Part shown: positions 35,899-45,529 of the stretch, piece after piece
Position numbering within the stretch: position 1 is the first letter of the stretch
How the letters are laid out: each line of letters starts with the position of its first letter
NCBI RefSeq assembly: GCF_900182985.1
Contig: NZ_FXUY01000002.1
Span: forward strand, 746,501 to 810,500
Direction of reading: 5' to 3'
Length of the DNA: 64,000 nt
From: Pseudomonas helmanticensis
GTDB taxonomy: Bacteria; Pseudomonadota; Gammaproteobacteria; Pseudomonadales; Pseudomonadaceae
Translations under genes and position numbers: made by a program
Notes under the pieces: model-generated
Told to the model about the DNA's origin: nothing
The model's input: only the letters and a program-made list of their open reading frames with translations
Databases searched by the model: none

Positions 35899-37554
35899 TC
35901 AATCCTGCCACAGCACCGCCTCACTGCGCTCGCTCCATTCCTCGAAGCGGGCGCCGTAAGTGTCTTCGATGACGTTGCGCTTGATTTTCAGGGTCGGCGT
36001 GAGAAAGCCGTTCTCCACTGCCCAGCTGTCCTTGACCACCACCAGCCGGCGCAGGCGTTCGTGCTTGTCGAGCGCGGCATTGACCTCTTCCAGGAGTTTT
36101 TCCAGGCTCGAATGCAGGCTCGCCCGGCCCTCCTCCTGACTGACCGTCGACAGCACGCACAGCCCCAGCGGCGCGCTCAGGCCATCGCCGACCACGCACA
36201 CTTGTTCGATCCGCGAATGCACCGCCAGCCGATTCTCGATCGGTGCCGGGGCGACGTATTTGCCTTTGCTGGTCTTGAAGATTTCCTTGAGCCGTCCGGT
36301 CAGGCGCAGACGCCCTTCGGCATCCTGCTCGCCCTTGTCGCCGGTGCGCAGAAAGCCGTCGCCGGTCAGGGTCTCAGCGGTTTTCTGCGGCTCCTTGAAG
36401 TAGCCGAGCATGTTCGCCTGACTGCGCACCTGCACCTCTCCGGACTCATCGATGCGTACCTCGACATCCGGGCACGGTTTACCGATCCAGCCTTGTTTGT
36501 ATTGCCCCGGCAGGCAGATGTGCGAGTAACCGCAGCTCTCGGTCATGCCGTAGACCTCTAGCACGTCGAGCCCGAGTTTCTGATACCAACCGAGCAAGGT
36601 CTGCGGCACTGGCGCCGCGCCGGACAACGCCACGCGCAAAGCGTCCAGCCCCAGACCGGCGAGTACTTTGTGCCCTACCCGTTTGCCGATGAAAGGCAAG
36701 CCAAGCAGAAAATCCAGGCGCTTTGCCGGGATCTTGCTGTACACGCCCATCTGGAATTTGGTCCAGATCCGTGGCACGCCAAACATCGCCGTCGGCCGTG
36801 CACGCTGCAGATCAGTGATGAAGGTGTCGAGGCTCTCGGCAAAGAATACGGTCTGCCCGGTGTAGATCGACGCCAATTCGACAAACATGCGTTCGGCAAC
36901 GTGGCACAGCGGCAGGTATGACAGCAGCCGGTCATTCTCGTTGAGCCCGAACAATTGCGTACCGCGCGTGGTGGCAAAACCGAGATTGGCGAAGCTGTGC
37001 ATCACGCCTTTCGGCAATCCTGTGGTGCCGGAGGTATAGATGATGGTTGCCAGTTGCTCGGCGGCAGGACGCGGATCGTCCTGAATCGGCGAGCTGCGTT
37101 GCAAGTCCGCCCAGTTGAAATCGAAATCGCCCGGTGGGTGCAGCGGCAGGCTGATGGTTGGCAGATCGGCCGGCACGCCTTTGGACATGTTCGACCAATC
37201 ATCAAGCTTGCCAATAAACGCCAGCACGCTTTCCGAGTGCGTGAGCACTTGCGCCACGGACTCGGCGGTGAGGTTGGGATACAGCGGCACCGAAACATGC
37301 CCGGCCATCCAGATCGCGAGGTCGGCGATGATCCAGTGTGCGCAGTTTTTCGAGATCAGGGCGATATGGCTGCCTTGCGGCAACTCCCGCGCGCGCAACC
37401 AGTGTGCGGCGCAACGGGCCTGGTGGCCAACATCGGCCCAGGTCAACGTCTCGACCTGCCCGCCGCCGATCGGTTGCACGAGAAAGCGCTGACGCGGGTG
37501 CCGCGCTTCACGTTCGTAGAACACGTCCAGCGGCAAACGGAATGCGGCAGACAT
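35899..37554 (-). CDS. AMP-binding long-chain acyl-CoA synthetase family protein
   Basis: A 551-residue adenylate-forming enzyme that activates a carboxylic (probably fatty) acid to its CoA thioester. Motifs visible are the P-loop IIYTSGTTGLPKG, the YGMTES element, the hinge TGDKG...GRLKEIFKTSKGKYVAP and the C-terminal KRNVIEDTY with a catalytic Lys. AGGAG lies 8 bases before the chosen ATG. The perfect palindrome at 37595-37616 lies about 40 bases upstream of the start, so a dedicated repressor probably controls this gene and the thioesterase downstream. Confidence 0.92.
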   Translation of the reverse strand: MSAAFRLPLDVFYEREARHPRQRFLVQPIGGGQVETLTWADVGHQARCAAHWLRARELPQGSHIALISKNCAHWIIADLAIWMAGHVSVPLYPNLTAESVAQVLTHSESVLAFIGKLDDWSNMSKGVPADLPTISLPLHPPGDFDFNWADLQRSSPIQDDPRPAAEQLATIIYTSGTTGLPKGVMHSFANLGFATTRGTQLFGLNENDRLLSYLPLCHVAERMFVELASIYTGQTVFFAESLDTFITDLQRARPTAMFGVPRIWTKFQMGVYSKIPAKRLDFLLGLPFIGKRVGHKVLAGLGLDALRVALSGAAPVPQTLLGWYQKLGLDVLEVYGMTESCGYSHICLPGQYKQGWIGKPCPDVEVRIDESGEVQVRSQANMLGYFKEPQKTAETLTGDGFLRTGDKGEQDAEGRLRLTGRLKEIFKTSKGKYVAPAPIENRLAVHSRIEQVCVVGDGLSAPLGLCVLSTVSQEEGRASLHSSLEKLLEEVNAALDKHERLRRLVVVKDSWAVENGFLTPTLKIKRNVIEDTYGARFEEWSERSEAVLWQD

Positions 37555-37594
37555 GCGACTCGCTCCTGTTTTTTGGGTCTGGAGCAAGCGTAGT

Positions 37595-37616
37595 CAACCA
37601 AGCAAGTGCTTGGTTG
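37595..37616. promoter_or_regulatory. Perfect 22-bp palindromic operator, TetR-type
   Basis: CAACCAAGCA-AG-TGCTTGGTTG: two perfect 10-base arms with a 2-base centre, 41 bases before the acyl-CoA synthetase start. TetR-family repressors of acyl-CoA genes use sites of this length and form. No regulator gene is adjacent. Confidence 0.6.
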
Positions 37617-37642
37617 GATTTTTTACCAAAAGAAATAAGATC

Positions 37643-37746
37643 AAAAGATCGTCCGAACGCGGCCCGAACCTTCGGCAGCTCCTACAGGGAAATGCATTCC
37701 AAGGTAGGAGCTGCCGCAGGTTCGGGCCGCGTTCGGACGATCTTTT
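37643..37746. repeat. Extended REP-type inverted repeat
   Basis: The arms of about 42 bases (37643-37684 and 37705-37746) include the GATCGTCCGAACGCGGCC variant and the common CGGCAGCTCCTA part. The right arm ends at the sixA stop codon. Confidence 0.88.
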
Positions 37747-38197
37747 AAGGATGTTTGAGGCTGTTAAGGGTCATCGAGCCAATCAGCAATTCAGGACTTT
37801 CCAGCTCCGCCAACCCCGCAGTACTGACCTTCTCCGGCGGATACCCGGCGCCATGTTGCAGATAGCTCAGCAGATTGCCCACCAGCGGGTTATGGCTGAC
37901 CAGCAGCACATTGCTCACCGACATCAGTTGATCGGTGACCTTGTCCGGATCAACCTCCGGCGTCAGCCACTCGACCGTACGAATCTGCGGCTCGAACCCC
38001 AGCGCCTCGCGAACAATCTGCGCGGTCTGTTGCGCGCGCAGATAAGGGCTGGCGTAAATCGCCGTGAGCGGCTGGCCGATCAAGCGCGCCGCGCTGCTCA
38101 AGGCTTCCTTGCGACCGTGATCGGTCAGCTCCCGTTCGGAGTCGGGGCACGAGCCGTAAGGCACGGCCTCACCGTGACGCAATACCCAGAGTTTCAT
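37745..38197 (-). CDS. sixA: Phosphohistidine phosphatase SixA
   Basis: A 150-residue histidine-phosphatase-fold protein. The RHG motif (LRHGEA) sits at the N-terminus and a second histidine in LVSHNPLVGNL. E. coli SixA removes phosphate from Hpt-type or PTS phosphohistidines. It is interesting in a genome with several hybrid kinases, but nothing local shows the substrate. It overlaps the DUF4389 gene by 4 bp. Confidence 0.92.
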   Translation of the reverse strand: MKLWVLRHGEAVPYGSCPDSERELTDHGRKEALSSAARLIGQPLTAIYASPYLRAQQTAQIVREALGFEPQIRTVEWLTPEVDPDKVTDQLMSVSNVLLVSHNPLVGNLLSYLQHGAGYPPEKVSTAGLAELESPELLIGSMTLNSLKHP

Positions 38198-38541
38198 AGC
38201 TTGGGTTCCTCATCTCGAACCGGATGCGGTGCTGGCGGCACGGCGTGCGGCGCTTCACCTTCCGGGGTACGCGGCGCTGGCCAGTCGGCGAACGGCCAGG
38301 GTTTCTGGTCGCTGTGAAAGCTGCCGAAACGGCCGATCTGGGCCAGGAACTGACTCAGGCTGTCGCCGAAATTCATCAGGCTGGCGCTCGGCGCGCCATA
38401 GATCAAACGATAGATCAGTTGTACCAGCACCACCGCGCCGAGGATGAACTGCGCCACTTGCCAGACCAGCACGTAGACGATCATCCACAGCACACGCAGG
38501 AGGATGGATTCGTACTTGGCTTCGGTTTTCGGATCGTGCAT
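38194..38541 (-). CDS. DUF4389 membrane protein
   Basis: A 115-residue protein with two hydrophobic segments (about 15-48) and a Pro-rich cytoplasmic tail. The LRVLWMIVYVLVWQVAQFILG stretch followed by LIYGAP fits DUF4389. The function is unknown. It lies between gpsA and sixA on the same strand and overlaps sixA by 4 bp, so the three may form one operon. Confidence 0.85.
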   Translation of the reverse strand: MHDPKTEAKYESILLRVLWMIVYVLVWQVAQFILGAVVLVQLIYRLIYGAPSASLMNFGDSLSQFLAQIGRFGSFHSDQKPWPFADWPAPRTPEGEAPHAVPPAPHPVRDEEPKL

Positions 38542-38574
38542 GGCTTGCTCCCCTGTCCGTAGATAAACGCTGAA

Positions 38575-39600
38575 TCAGTTGAAACCGCTGGTGGAAATAA
38601 AGTCGACGTCGGTTTTCGGTTCGGCCCGCATCAGTAGACCGATGACCTGCTCCAGGGTGCGTCCTTCGAACAGGATCGCATGCAGCCCGGCGACCAGCGG
38701 CATGTACACGCCGACCTCGTGGGATTTTGCCTTGAGCACTTTCAGGGTGTTGACCCCTTCGGCGACTTCACCGAGGCGCGACACCGCTTCGTCAAGGCTC
38801 AAGCCCTGACCGAGGGCGAAACCGACCTGATAGTTGCGGCTCTTCGGCGACGAGCAGGTGACGATCAGATCGCCGACGCCGGCCAGCCCGAGGAAAGTCA
38901 TCGGGTTCGCGCCCTGATTCACCGCAAACCGGGTCATCTCGGCCAACGCGCGGGTGATCAACATGCTCTTGGTGTTCTCGCCCATCTCCAGTGCGACGGC
39001 CATGCCGGCGATGATCGCGTAAACGTTTTTCAACGCCCCGCCCAACTCGACGCCGAAGCGGTCGGCGCTCGCGTAAACGCGGAAGGTGCGACCGTGCAAA
39101 GCGGCTTGCACTTGCTTGCAGAGTTCTTCGTCTTCGCTGGCGACCACCGTCGCGGTCAGCGCATGTTCGGCGATCTCGCGCGCCAGGTTCGGCCCGGACA
39201 ACACGCCGATGCGTGCCTGCGGGGCGATCTCTTCGAGGATCTGGCTCATCAATTTGAAGGTCTGCGCTTCGATGCCCTTGGTCAGGCTGACCAGCATCTT
39301 GCCGCGCAAGCGCTCGGCGTGAGCGGCCAAGACCGTGCGCAACGCGCTGGACGGCAGCGCGACAAAGCACAAATCGCAGGCGTCGAGGGTGGCTTGCAGG
39401 TCAGTGACAGCGGTCACGCCTGGCAGAATCTTGATGCCTTTGAGGTAACGCGGGTTTTCGCGATTGACGCGGATGGCCTCGGCCTGCTCCGGGTCACGCA
39501 TCCACTGCAGGACTTGATGGCCGTTCTCGGCCAACAGGTTGGCCACGGCGGTACCAAAACTTCCGCCTCCCAGGACCGCAATCGGGCGCTGTTCAGTCAT
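38575..39600 (-). CDS. gpsA: Glycerol-3-phosphate dehydrogenase [NAD(P)+]
   Basis: Makes sn-glycerol 3-phosphate from dihydroxyacetone phosphate for phospholipid synthesis. The 341-residue protein is full length. The N-terminal Rossmann motif is [12 protein letters not shown], and the catalytic lysine region is [11 protein letters not shown] chose [12 protein letters not shown] (39600); an upstream in-frame ATG at 39678 has no family support. It is divergent from the TonB-receptor operon, with 196 bp between the starts. Confidence 0.96.
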   Translation of the reverse strand: MTEQRPIAVLGGGSFGTAVANLLAENGHQVLQWMRDPEQAEAIRVNRENPRYLKGIKILPGVTAVTDLQATLDACDLCFVALPSSALRTVLAAHAERLRGKMLVSLTKGIEAQTFKLMSQILEEIAPQARIGVLSGPNLAREIAEHALTATVVASEDEELCKQVQAALHGRTFRVYASADRFGVELGGALKNVYAIIAGMAVALEMGENTKSMLITRALAEMTRFAVNQGANPMTFLGLAGVGDLIVTCSSPKSRNYQVGFALGQGLSLDEAVSRLGEVAEGVNTLKVLKAKSHEVGVYMPLVAGLHAILFEGRTLEQVIGLLMRAEPKTDVDFISTSGFN

Positions 39601-39796
39601 ATGCAATCCGTTAATCCATACCAGTGGCGATGCCGGCATTATACGGGGCGACTGAGTCGCGGCCAGCCCCAGCAACAATTACCGACACTTGTAGGCAGAA
39701 GACCAATAAAACCGAGGAAAATGCCTGCAACGTGACTGGAAAAGTCGCTGCCCTCGGTTAACATGCGCGCCAAATCTTTACGATCAAGGCTGCGTT

Positions 39797-41920
39797 GTGT
39801 TTTTTGCTCCTCCCCCACCGCGTTCGTCCCTGCTGCTGGCGCTGCTGTTCAGCCCGCTGGTGCAGGCGGACGACCTGTTTGTCGACAGCGAAACGTTGCC
39901 GCAAGTGCTGACGGCCACGCGCCTGAAACAGACACCGGCAGAAGTGCCCGGGAGCATGACCGTCATCGACAGCGAATTGATCGATGCCAGCGGCGCCCGC
40001 GACATCAGCGAATTGCTCCGGCTGGTACCGGGGATGATGGTCGGCAACATCAGCGGCAATCAGGCGGCGGTCAATTACCACGGCACCAACGCCACTGAAG
40101 CGCGGCGCATGCAGGTGCTGATCGACGGCCGCTCGGTGTACCGCGCAGGGTTGGCCACGGTGGACTGGAGTGACATCCCGGTGGCCATGGAAGACATCGA
40201 GCGCATCGAAGTCTTTCGCGGCCCGAATACCGTCAGCTATGGCGCCAACGCGCTGATGGCGGTGGTCAACATCATCACCCGCAACCCGGCGGACAGCCAC
40301 GGCACACGCCTGAAATACAGCCGCGGCCAACGTGGCATCAACGATTTCTACGCCAGTCAGGGCACAGGCTGGAATGGCGGCGATTTGCGCCTGTCGCTGT
40401 CCGGCCAGGAAGACGACGGCTTCGACACTGATCGCAGCGGCGCCGATTATCGCGACAGCCGCCGTCTGAACCGTTTCAGTCTTGCGGTCAGCCACAGCCT
40501 CAGCGACGACCAGAGTCTCGACTGGCAGGTCAACGCCAAAGATGGCAGCAACCAGCGGCCCTACACCTACCGTCCGGTGTTCTCGGGGATTACCGCCGCC
40601 GGCAACAATTCCGACGTGGTGGCCAAGGATTACGCCGGTTCGGTGCGCTGGAATCTCGACATCAACCCGGAACACAGCCTCTATATACAAGGCTCGGCGC
40701 AACACTGGGATCGTCAGCAAACCTGGCGCGCCTGTGACGCCGAGGTGTCGTTCAGCCCGGAGTTGACCCAACTGTGGCAACTCGACCCGAATTACACCGA
40801 ACGTCTGGCGCGCAACATCACCCGGTTTACCGGCCCCGGCGCGGCGCCCGGCACCCCGCAGGAAATGGCCCTGGCGAATCAGGTGCTCGATCAATGGCGC
40901 AACGGTGCCAGCCAGACCCTGTGCGGCGACATCGACCAGAGCGCCCGCGAATCGCGCTACGACCTGGAGTTGCAGGATACCCTCAGCCTGTCCGACAGCC
41001 TGCGTCTGGTCAGCGGCATGAACTATCGTTACGACCGCGCCGACTCCGAAACCTATTTCAATGGCACGCTGGACGACACCACGTGGCGCGCGTTCGGCCA
41101 ACTCGAATGGCGCGCCACTGAACACTGGCTGTTACAGGGCGGGGCGATGTTCGAAGACACGCAACTGATCGGCAGCTCGCTGACGCCGCGCTTTGCCGTC
41201 AACTATCTGATCAATCCGCGCCATGGCCTGCGCGCGGTGTACTCGGAAGCGATCCGCTCACCGGACATGTTCGAGAACAATGTCAACTGGAGCTATCAGG
41301 TCAACAACCTGCGGCCCTCGGCCTACGGACAGTCTTCGGCGCGTTACTTCGTCAAGACGCGCGGCCCGGGCGATCTCGATCAGGAACACATGCGCTCGCG
41401 CGAGCTGGGCTACAACGGCTATTTTGCCGAACTCGGCCTGGCACTCGACGTAAAGCTGTTCTACGACGAAATAACCGGGATGATCAGCGAGCCATTGCGC
41501 AATAACCAGTACATCGCCAGCAACGCCAACAGCTCACGTTTTCGCGGTACTGAAACCCAGCTCGACTGGCGCGTGAGCCGGGCCGACCGCTTGCGTTTCA
41601 CTTACGCCTTTGTCGATGCCGAGGCGAGCAATCCGCTGGATCAGCAATTCACCTCACGCAACAGCGGTTCCGCCGGCTGGCTGCGCGACTGGGGCCACGG
41701 CTGGAACAGCGCCCTCTTCTATTACGGTGACAACGCGCTCAATGGCTACCGCTTCGAACGCGTCGACACACGCATCGCCAAACGCATCCCGCTGGGCAAG
41801 GCACAGTTGCAATTGGCCGGAGTGCTGCAACAGCGCCTCGACCACGAGCCCACCACCTTCGTCGATAACAACTACGACGAACGCCGGGTGATGTACTTCA
41901 GCGCCGAGCTGGAGTTCTAG
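39797..41920 (+). CDS. TonB-dependent outer-membrane receptor
   Basis: A 707-residue receptor with a signal peptide (about 1-24, cleaved after VQA). A TonB-box-like stretch LPQVLTATR and a plug domain (about 40-165, with IERIEVFRGPNTVSYGANALMAVVNIITR) precede a beta-barrel ending in a terminal Phe. Two cysteines in an extracellular-loop region (WRACDAE and TLCGDID) may form a disulphide. The start is a GTG with AAGG upstream. No Fur-box-like sequence is seen before it. It is the first gene of an operon with a periplasmic-binding-like protein and a hybrid kinase, which suggests signal uptake rather than nutrition alone. Confidence 0.9.
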   Translation: MFFAPPPPRSSLLLALLFSPLVQADDLFVDSETLPQVLTATRLKQTPAEVPGSMTVIDSELIDASGARDISELLRLVPGMMVGNISGNQAAVNYHGTNATEARRMQVLIDGRSVYRAGLATVDWSDIPVAMEDIERIEVFRGPNTVSYGANALMAVVNIITRNPADSHGTRLKYSRGQRGINDFYASQGTGWNGGDLRLSLSGQEDDGFDTDRSGADYRDSRRLNRFSLAVSHSLSDDQSLDWQVNAKDGSNQRPYTYRPVFSGITAAGNNSDVVAKDYAGSVRWNLDINPEHSLYIQGSAQHWDRQQTWRACDAEVSFSPELTQLWQLDPNYTERLARNITRFTGPGAAPGTPQEMALANQVLDQWRNGASQTLCGDIDQSARESRYDLELQDTLSLSDSLRLVSGMNYRYDRADSETYFNGTLDDTTWRAFGQLEWRATEHWLLQGGAMFEDTQLIGSSLTPRFAVNYLINPRHGLRAVYSEAIRSPDMFENNVNWSYQVNNLRPSAYGQSSARYFVKTRGPGDLDQEHMRSRELGYNGYFAELGLALDVKLFYDEITGMISEPLRNNQYIASNANSSRFRGTETQLDWRVSRADRLRFTYAFVDAEASNPLDQQFTSRNSGSAGWLRDWGHGWNSALFYYGDNALNGYRFERVDTRIAKRIPLGKAQLQLAGVLQQRLDHEPTTFVDNNYDERRVMYFSAELEF

Positions 41921-41921
41921 G

Positions 41922-42854
41922 ATGCGCAACGGCCTGTCACGGAAGACGCCAACCCTGGGCCACTGGCTGGCCGGGGTCTGTCTGTTTTTGACCGCGTGGC
42001 TGCACGGTGTCGCGGTGCAGGCTGCGGACATTCTGCTGACCGGCGCCGAGGAAAGTCCTGGCGTGCAAGCGTTCGTACAGGCATTGAGCGAATTGCGTCC
42101 GACCGACAACGTGCGTTTCCAGCCGCTGGCCAGTCTGCCGGCACCGGGTAAACTGCCGGCCAGCCTGCGCCTGATCCTGCTCGATCTGCCGAGTCTCGAC
42201 TGGCGCCTGCAAGATTCCAAAGGCCCGGCAACGCTGGTGTTGCGCATCAGCCGCCTGCAGGCCCGCCAGCGCTTTGGTGACGCCGAACCTGCGCACTTGA
42301 GCCTGCTGTGGAGCGATCCGCCGCTGAGTCGGCAACTGCAATTGATCCGAAGGATTTTGCCGCAGGCACGGCGGGTCGGTGTGCTGTTTGATCAGCACAG
42401 CGAGTTTCTGCTGAAAGAACTGAATCTGGCCGCACAACCGCTGAATCTGCAAATCGTCAGCCAGCGCTGGGACAACACCCTCGACAGTCGTCCGCTGCAA
42501 GCCGTGCTGAAAAACAGCGACGTGTTGCTGGGCCTCGACGATCCCGATCTGTACAACCCGAAGACCGCGAAAAACCTCTTGCTCAGCAGCTACTCGCGGC
42601 AAGTCGCGCTGGTCGGCCCCAACGTCGCCTTCGTCCGTGCCGGCAGCCTGGCCAGTAGCTACAGCGATCAGAACGACTGGCTGGCGATCCTCGATCAATT
42701 GCTCGACCAGCCCTCGGCTACATGGCCGCGATCGCTCTACCCCGCACGTTTTAACGTTTCAAGTAATGCGCAGGTGGCTCGTTCACTAGGTATCGAACCG
42801 CTGAATGATGCGTCTGTCGCCAGAGCGCTGGCTGAAGGAGAACGCCGCCCATGA
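41922..42854 (+). CDS. Periplasmic ABC-substrate-binding-like protein
   Basis: A 310-residue exported protein with a signal peptide (about 15-35, cleaved after VQA). It resembles the ABC_sub_bind type I periplasmic-binding fold ([18 protein letters not shown], then [27 protein letters not shown]), but there is no ABC permease or ATPase nearby. It starts 1 base after the TonB receptor stop codon and overlaps the hybrid kinase gene by 4 bp. Its likely role is to pass a ligand or bound state to the kinase. The ligand is unknown. Confidence 0.85.
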   Translation: MRNGLSRKTPTLGHWLAGVCLFLTAWLHGVAVQAADILLTGAEESPGVQAFVQALSELRPTDNVRFQPLASLPAPGKLPASLRLILLDLPSLDWRLQDSKGPATLVLRISRLQARQRFGDAEPAHLSLLWSDPPLSRQLQLIRRILPQARRVGVLFDQHSEFLLKELNLAAQPLNLQIVSQRWDNTLDSRPLQAVLKNSDVLLGLDDPDLYNPKTAKNLLLSSYSRQVALVGPNVAFVRAGSLASSYSDQNDWLAILDQLLDQPSATWPRSLYPARFNVSSNAQVARSLGIEPLNDASVARALAEGERRP

Positions 42855-44755
42855 GTTTCCGTCGCCGTTGGGACATCAACACCCGCACTCAGTTGATCAG
42901 CCTGGGCCCGGCGTTGTTGCTGACCTTGCTGTTGATCAGCTTCTTCACCTTTGTGCGCATCCAGGATTTGCGCCAGGAGCTGAATCACACCGGCCAACTG
43001 ATCGCCAACCAACTCGCGCCCGCCACCGAGTACGGGGTGATTTCCGGCAACAACGAAGTGCTGGAAAGTCTGCTCAAAGCCACGCTGGCCACGCCCAATG
43101 TGCGTTTTCTCGAAGTACAGGACAGCGCCAACCGGATTCTGGTGTACGTCGAGCAACCAGCGGACACGCACAATCGCCCGCATCAGGTCGAAGTGTTTCA
43201 GGCGCCGGTACGGCTGCAGCGAATCTCCCTGCACAATGATTTCTTTCAGGACGGCAAAGTCAGCAATGGAGCGGCCGCCGAGGATTATCTGGGACGCGTG
43301 ATTGTCGGTCTGTCCAACGATGCCTTCAGTCAGCGCCAGCAGGAAATTCTGCTCAAGGCCGGGATTCTGGCGCTGTTCGCCCTGCTCTTCACCTTTGTCC
43401 TGGCGCGGCGTCTGGCCGGCAGCCTGTCGCAGCCGATTCGCGACATCGGCAACGCGGTCAAGGCGATTCAGGACGGCGACTATAAAACCCCGCTGCCGAT
43501 TGTCGATGACACCGAACTGGGCGCCTTGTCGCAGCACATCAACAATCTCGCCCAGGCGCTGGAGCAGGCCAGCCGCGAACAGCATCAGGCCATGGCGCAA
43601 TTGATCCAGACGCGCGAAGAAGCGGAAAAGGCCAACAACGCCAAATCCGATTTCCTCGCGATGATGAGCCATGAACTGCGCACCCCCATGAACGGCGTAC
43701 TGGGCATGCTGCAATTGCTCGAAACCACCGAGATGACCGAGGAGCAGATCGAATATGCCGCCCTCGCGTCGGAGTCCACCGAGCATTTGCTGAAGGTCAT
43801 CAACGACATTCTCGACTTCTCGCGGATCGAACGTTCGGAACTGGAACTGGAGCACATACCTTTCAACCTCACCGAGCTGATCGGTGCCTGCGCGCAGTCG
43901 TTCCAGCACAGTGCGGTGCAACGCGGCCTGGCATTGCACCTGCAAATTCCCGACGACATGCGCGGTTTGCAGGTGCAGGGCGATCCGACACGGATCCGGC
44001 AGATTCTGGTCAACCTGGTCGGCAACGCGCTGAAGTTCACCGAACAGGGCCGGGTCAGCATCGAGGCGCAATGGCAATCGCTGGACCACGAGTTGCTGTG
44101 GTTCACCTGCTCGGTGCGCGACAGCGGCATTGGTATCTCGTCGGCGAGCCTGGAGCTGATGTTCAACGCCTTCCAGCAGGCCGACAGCTCGATTTCGCGG
44201 CGTTACGGCGGCACCGGCCTCGGCCTGCCGATCGCGCGCACCCTCGCTGAACGCATGGGCGGCACCTTGCGCGCGCAGAGCGAGGAAGGTCGCGGTTCGG
44301 TGTTCACCCTGGAAATCCCGCTGGCCCTCTATAAGCAGGCGCTGCCGCCACTGGCCGCGCCACGCGCGCTCAACGGCAAGGCCCATGGTGAAGGTCGCAA
44401 TGTCTTGCTGGTGGAAGACAATCCGGTCAATCAGACCGTTATCGAAGCGATGCTGCGCAGTCTGGGCTTTACTGTCAGCGTCGCCACCGATGGCGCGCAG
44501 GCCGTGAGCAGCGCTGCAGACAATGATTTCGAAGTGATTCTGATGGATTGCCGCTTGCCGATCATCGATGGCTACGAAGCCACGCGACAGATCCGGCGCC
44601 TGCCGGGACACAGCGAAGTGCCGATCATCGCCCTGACCGCAAACGCCTTGCAGGGTGACCGCGAAACCTGCCTGGCGGCGGGCATGAACGATTATCTGGC
44701 GAAGCCGTTCAAACGTAATGATCTGCAGCAGATTCTGCAGCGCTGGGTGTCGTAG
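42851..44755 (+). CDS. Hybrid sensor histidine kinase (PA1611-like, GacS-like sensor)
   Basis: A 634-residue inner-membrane hybrid kinase. TM1 is at about 15-35, the periplasmic sensor at 36-167, TM2 at about 168-186, and HAMP follows. The phospho-acceptor is H274 ([12 protein letters not shown]), then the HATPase domain and a C-terminal receiver with D566 ([11 protein letters not shown]). There is no Hpt domain. The sensor region 48-93 visibly resembles GacS 46-91. From remembered gene order this is the position of PA1611 in P. aeruginosa, reported to interact with RetS in the Gac network. It is the third gene of the TonB-receptor operon, just upstream of fabA. Confidence 0.9.
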   Translation: MSFRRRWDINTRTQLISLGPALLLTLLLISFFTFVRIQDLRQELNHTGQLIANQLAPATEYGVISGNNEVLESLLKATLATPNVRFLEVQDSANRILVYVEQPADTHNRPHQVEVFQAPVRLQRISLHNDFFQDGKVSNGAAAEDYLGRVIVGLSNDAFSQRQQEILLKAGILALFALLFTFVLARRLAGSLSQPIRDIGNAVKAIQDGDYKTPLPIVDDTELGALSQHINNLAQALEQASREQHQAMAQLIQTREEAEKANNAKSDFLAMMSHELRTPMNGVLGMLQLLETTEMTEEQIEYAALASESTEHLLKVINDILDFSRIERSELELEHIPFNLTELIGACAQSFQHSAVQRGLALHLQIPDDMRGLQVQGDPTRIRQILVNLVGNALKFTEQGRVSIEAQWQSLDHELLWFTCSVRDSGIGISSASLELMFNAFQQADSSISRRYGGTGLGLPIARTLAERMGGTLRAQSEEGRGSVFTLEIPLALYKQALPPLAAPRALNGKAHGEGRNVLLVEDNPVNQTVIEAMLRSLGFTVSVATDGAQAVSSAADNDFEVILMDCRLPIIDGYEATRQIRRLPGHSEVPIIALTANALQGDRETCLAAGMNDYLAKPFKRNDLQQILQRWVS

Positions 44756-44853
44756 TGTGGGCCTTTCGACCATCTGCGACTGGCGTGAAAAGCGAAAGTG
44801 CGGCAGTCTTAGGCACCCGAACAAGCCTCAAAAGGGGCTTGAATAAAAATTTC

Positions 44854-44871
44854 AGTGCACAAGTGTACATT
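44854..44871. promoter_or_regulatory. Imperfect palindrome upstream of fabA (DesT/FabR-like)
   Basis: AGTGCACAAGTGTACATT matches its own reverse complement at 12 of 18 positions, 132 bases before fabA. TetR-family regulators of unsaturated fatty acid genes (DesT in P. aeruginosa, FabR in E. coli) bind sites of this general kind. The match is suggestive only. Confidence 0.4.
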
Positions 44872-45002
44872 CATGTCCTTGGTGCTGTGACTTTCACCAC
44901 AACGCAATAGTCTATGAGTAGGCTGCCGGTTCGAGGCATGAACGCGTCGATCGGTCGGGAAGATTTGCCCCACCTGCCGCATGGGATTATTGAGGAGCTC
45001 GC

Positions 45003-45518
45003 ATGACCAAACAAAACGCCTTTACTCGGGAAGATCTGCTGCGCTGCAGTCGCGGTGAGCTGTTCGGCCCAGGTAACGCGCAACTGCCCGCCCCGAACAT
45101 GCTGATGGTGGATCGCATCACCCATATCAGCGAAGAAGGTGGCAAGTACGGCAAAGGTGAATTGGTCGCCGAGCTGGATATCACCCCTGACCTGTGGTTC
45201 TTCGCCTGCCATTTCGAAGGCGATCCGGTGATGCCGGGCTGCCTGGGTCTGGATGCCATGTGGCAACTGGTTGGTTTCTTCCTGGGCTGGCAAGGCCTGC
45301 CGGGCCGTGGCCGTGCGCTGGGTTCGGGCGAAGTGAAATTCTTCGGTCAGGTGCTGCCGACCGCCAAGAAAGTCACCTACAACATTCAAATCAAGCGCGT
45401 CCTCAAGGGCAAGCTGAACCTGGCCATTGCCGACGGTTCGGTGTCTGTTGACGGTCGCGAAATCTACACCGCCGAAGGCCTTCGCGTCGGCGTGTTCACC
45501 TCCACTGACAACTTCTAA
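45003..45518 (+). CDS. fabA: 3-hydroxydecanoyl-ACP dehydratase/isomerase
   Basis: Introduces the double bond in unsaturated fatty acid synthesis by dehydrating 3-hydroxydecanoyl-ACP and isomerising the product. The 171-residue length is standard. The active residues H70 ([14 protein letters not shown]) and D84 (CLGLDAMW) are intact. GGAG lies just upstream of the ATG, and fabB follows 11 bp after the stop codon, the usual fabAB operon. Confidence 0.98.
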   Translation: MTKQNAFTREDLLRCSRGELFGPGNAQLPAPNMLMVDRITHISEEGGKYGKGELVAELDITPDLWFFACHFEGDPVMPGCLGLDAMWQLVGFFLGWQGLPGRGRALGSGEVKFFGQVLPTAKKVTYNIQIKRVLKGKLNLAIADGSVSVDGREIYTAEGLRVGVFTSTDNF

Positions 45519-45529
45519 GGGTTATTCGC

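Noticed and set aside
39601..39796. Fur box upstream of the TonB receptor
   Set aside because: I find no GATAATGATAATCATTATC-like sequence; iron control is not supported from sequence.
42737..44824. Open frame of 695 codons opposite the hybrid kinase
   Set aside because: Antisense shadow; the kinase has every expected motif.
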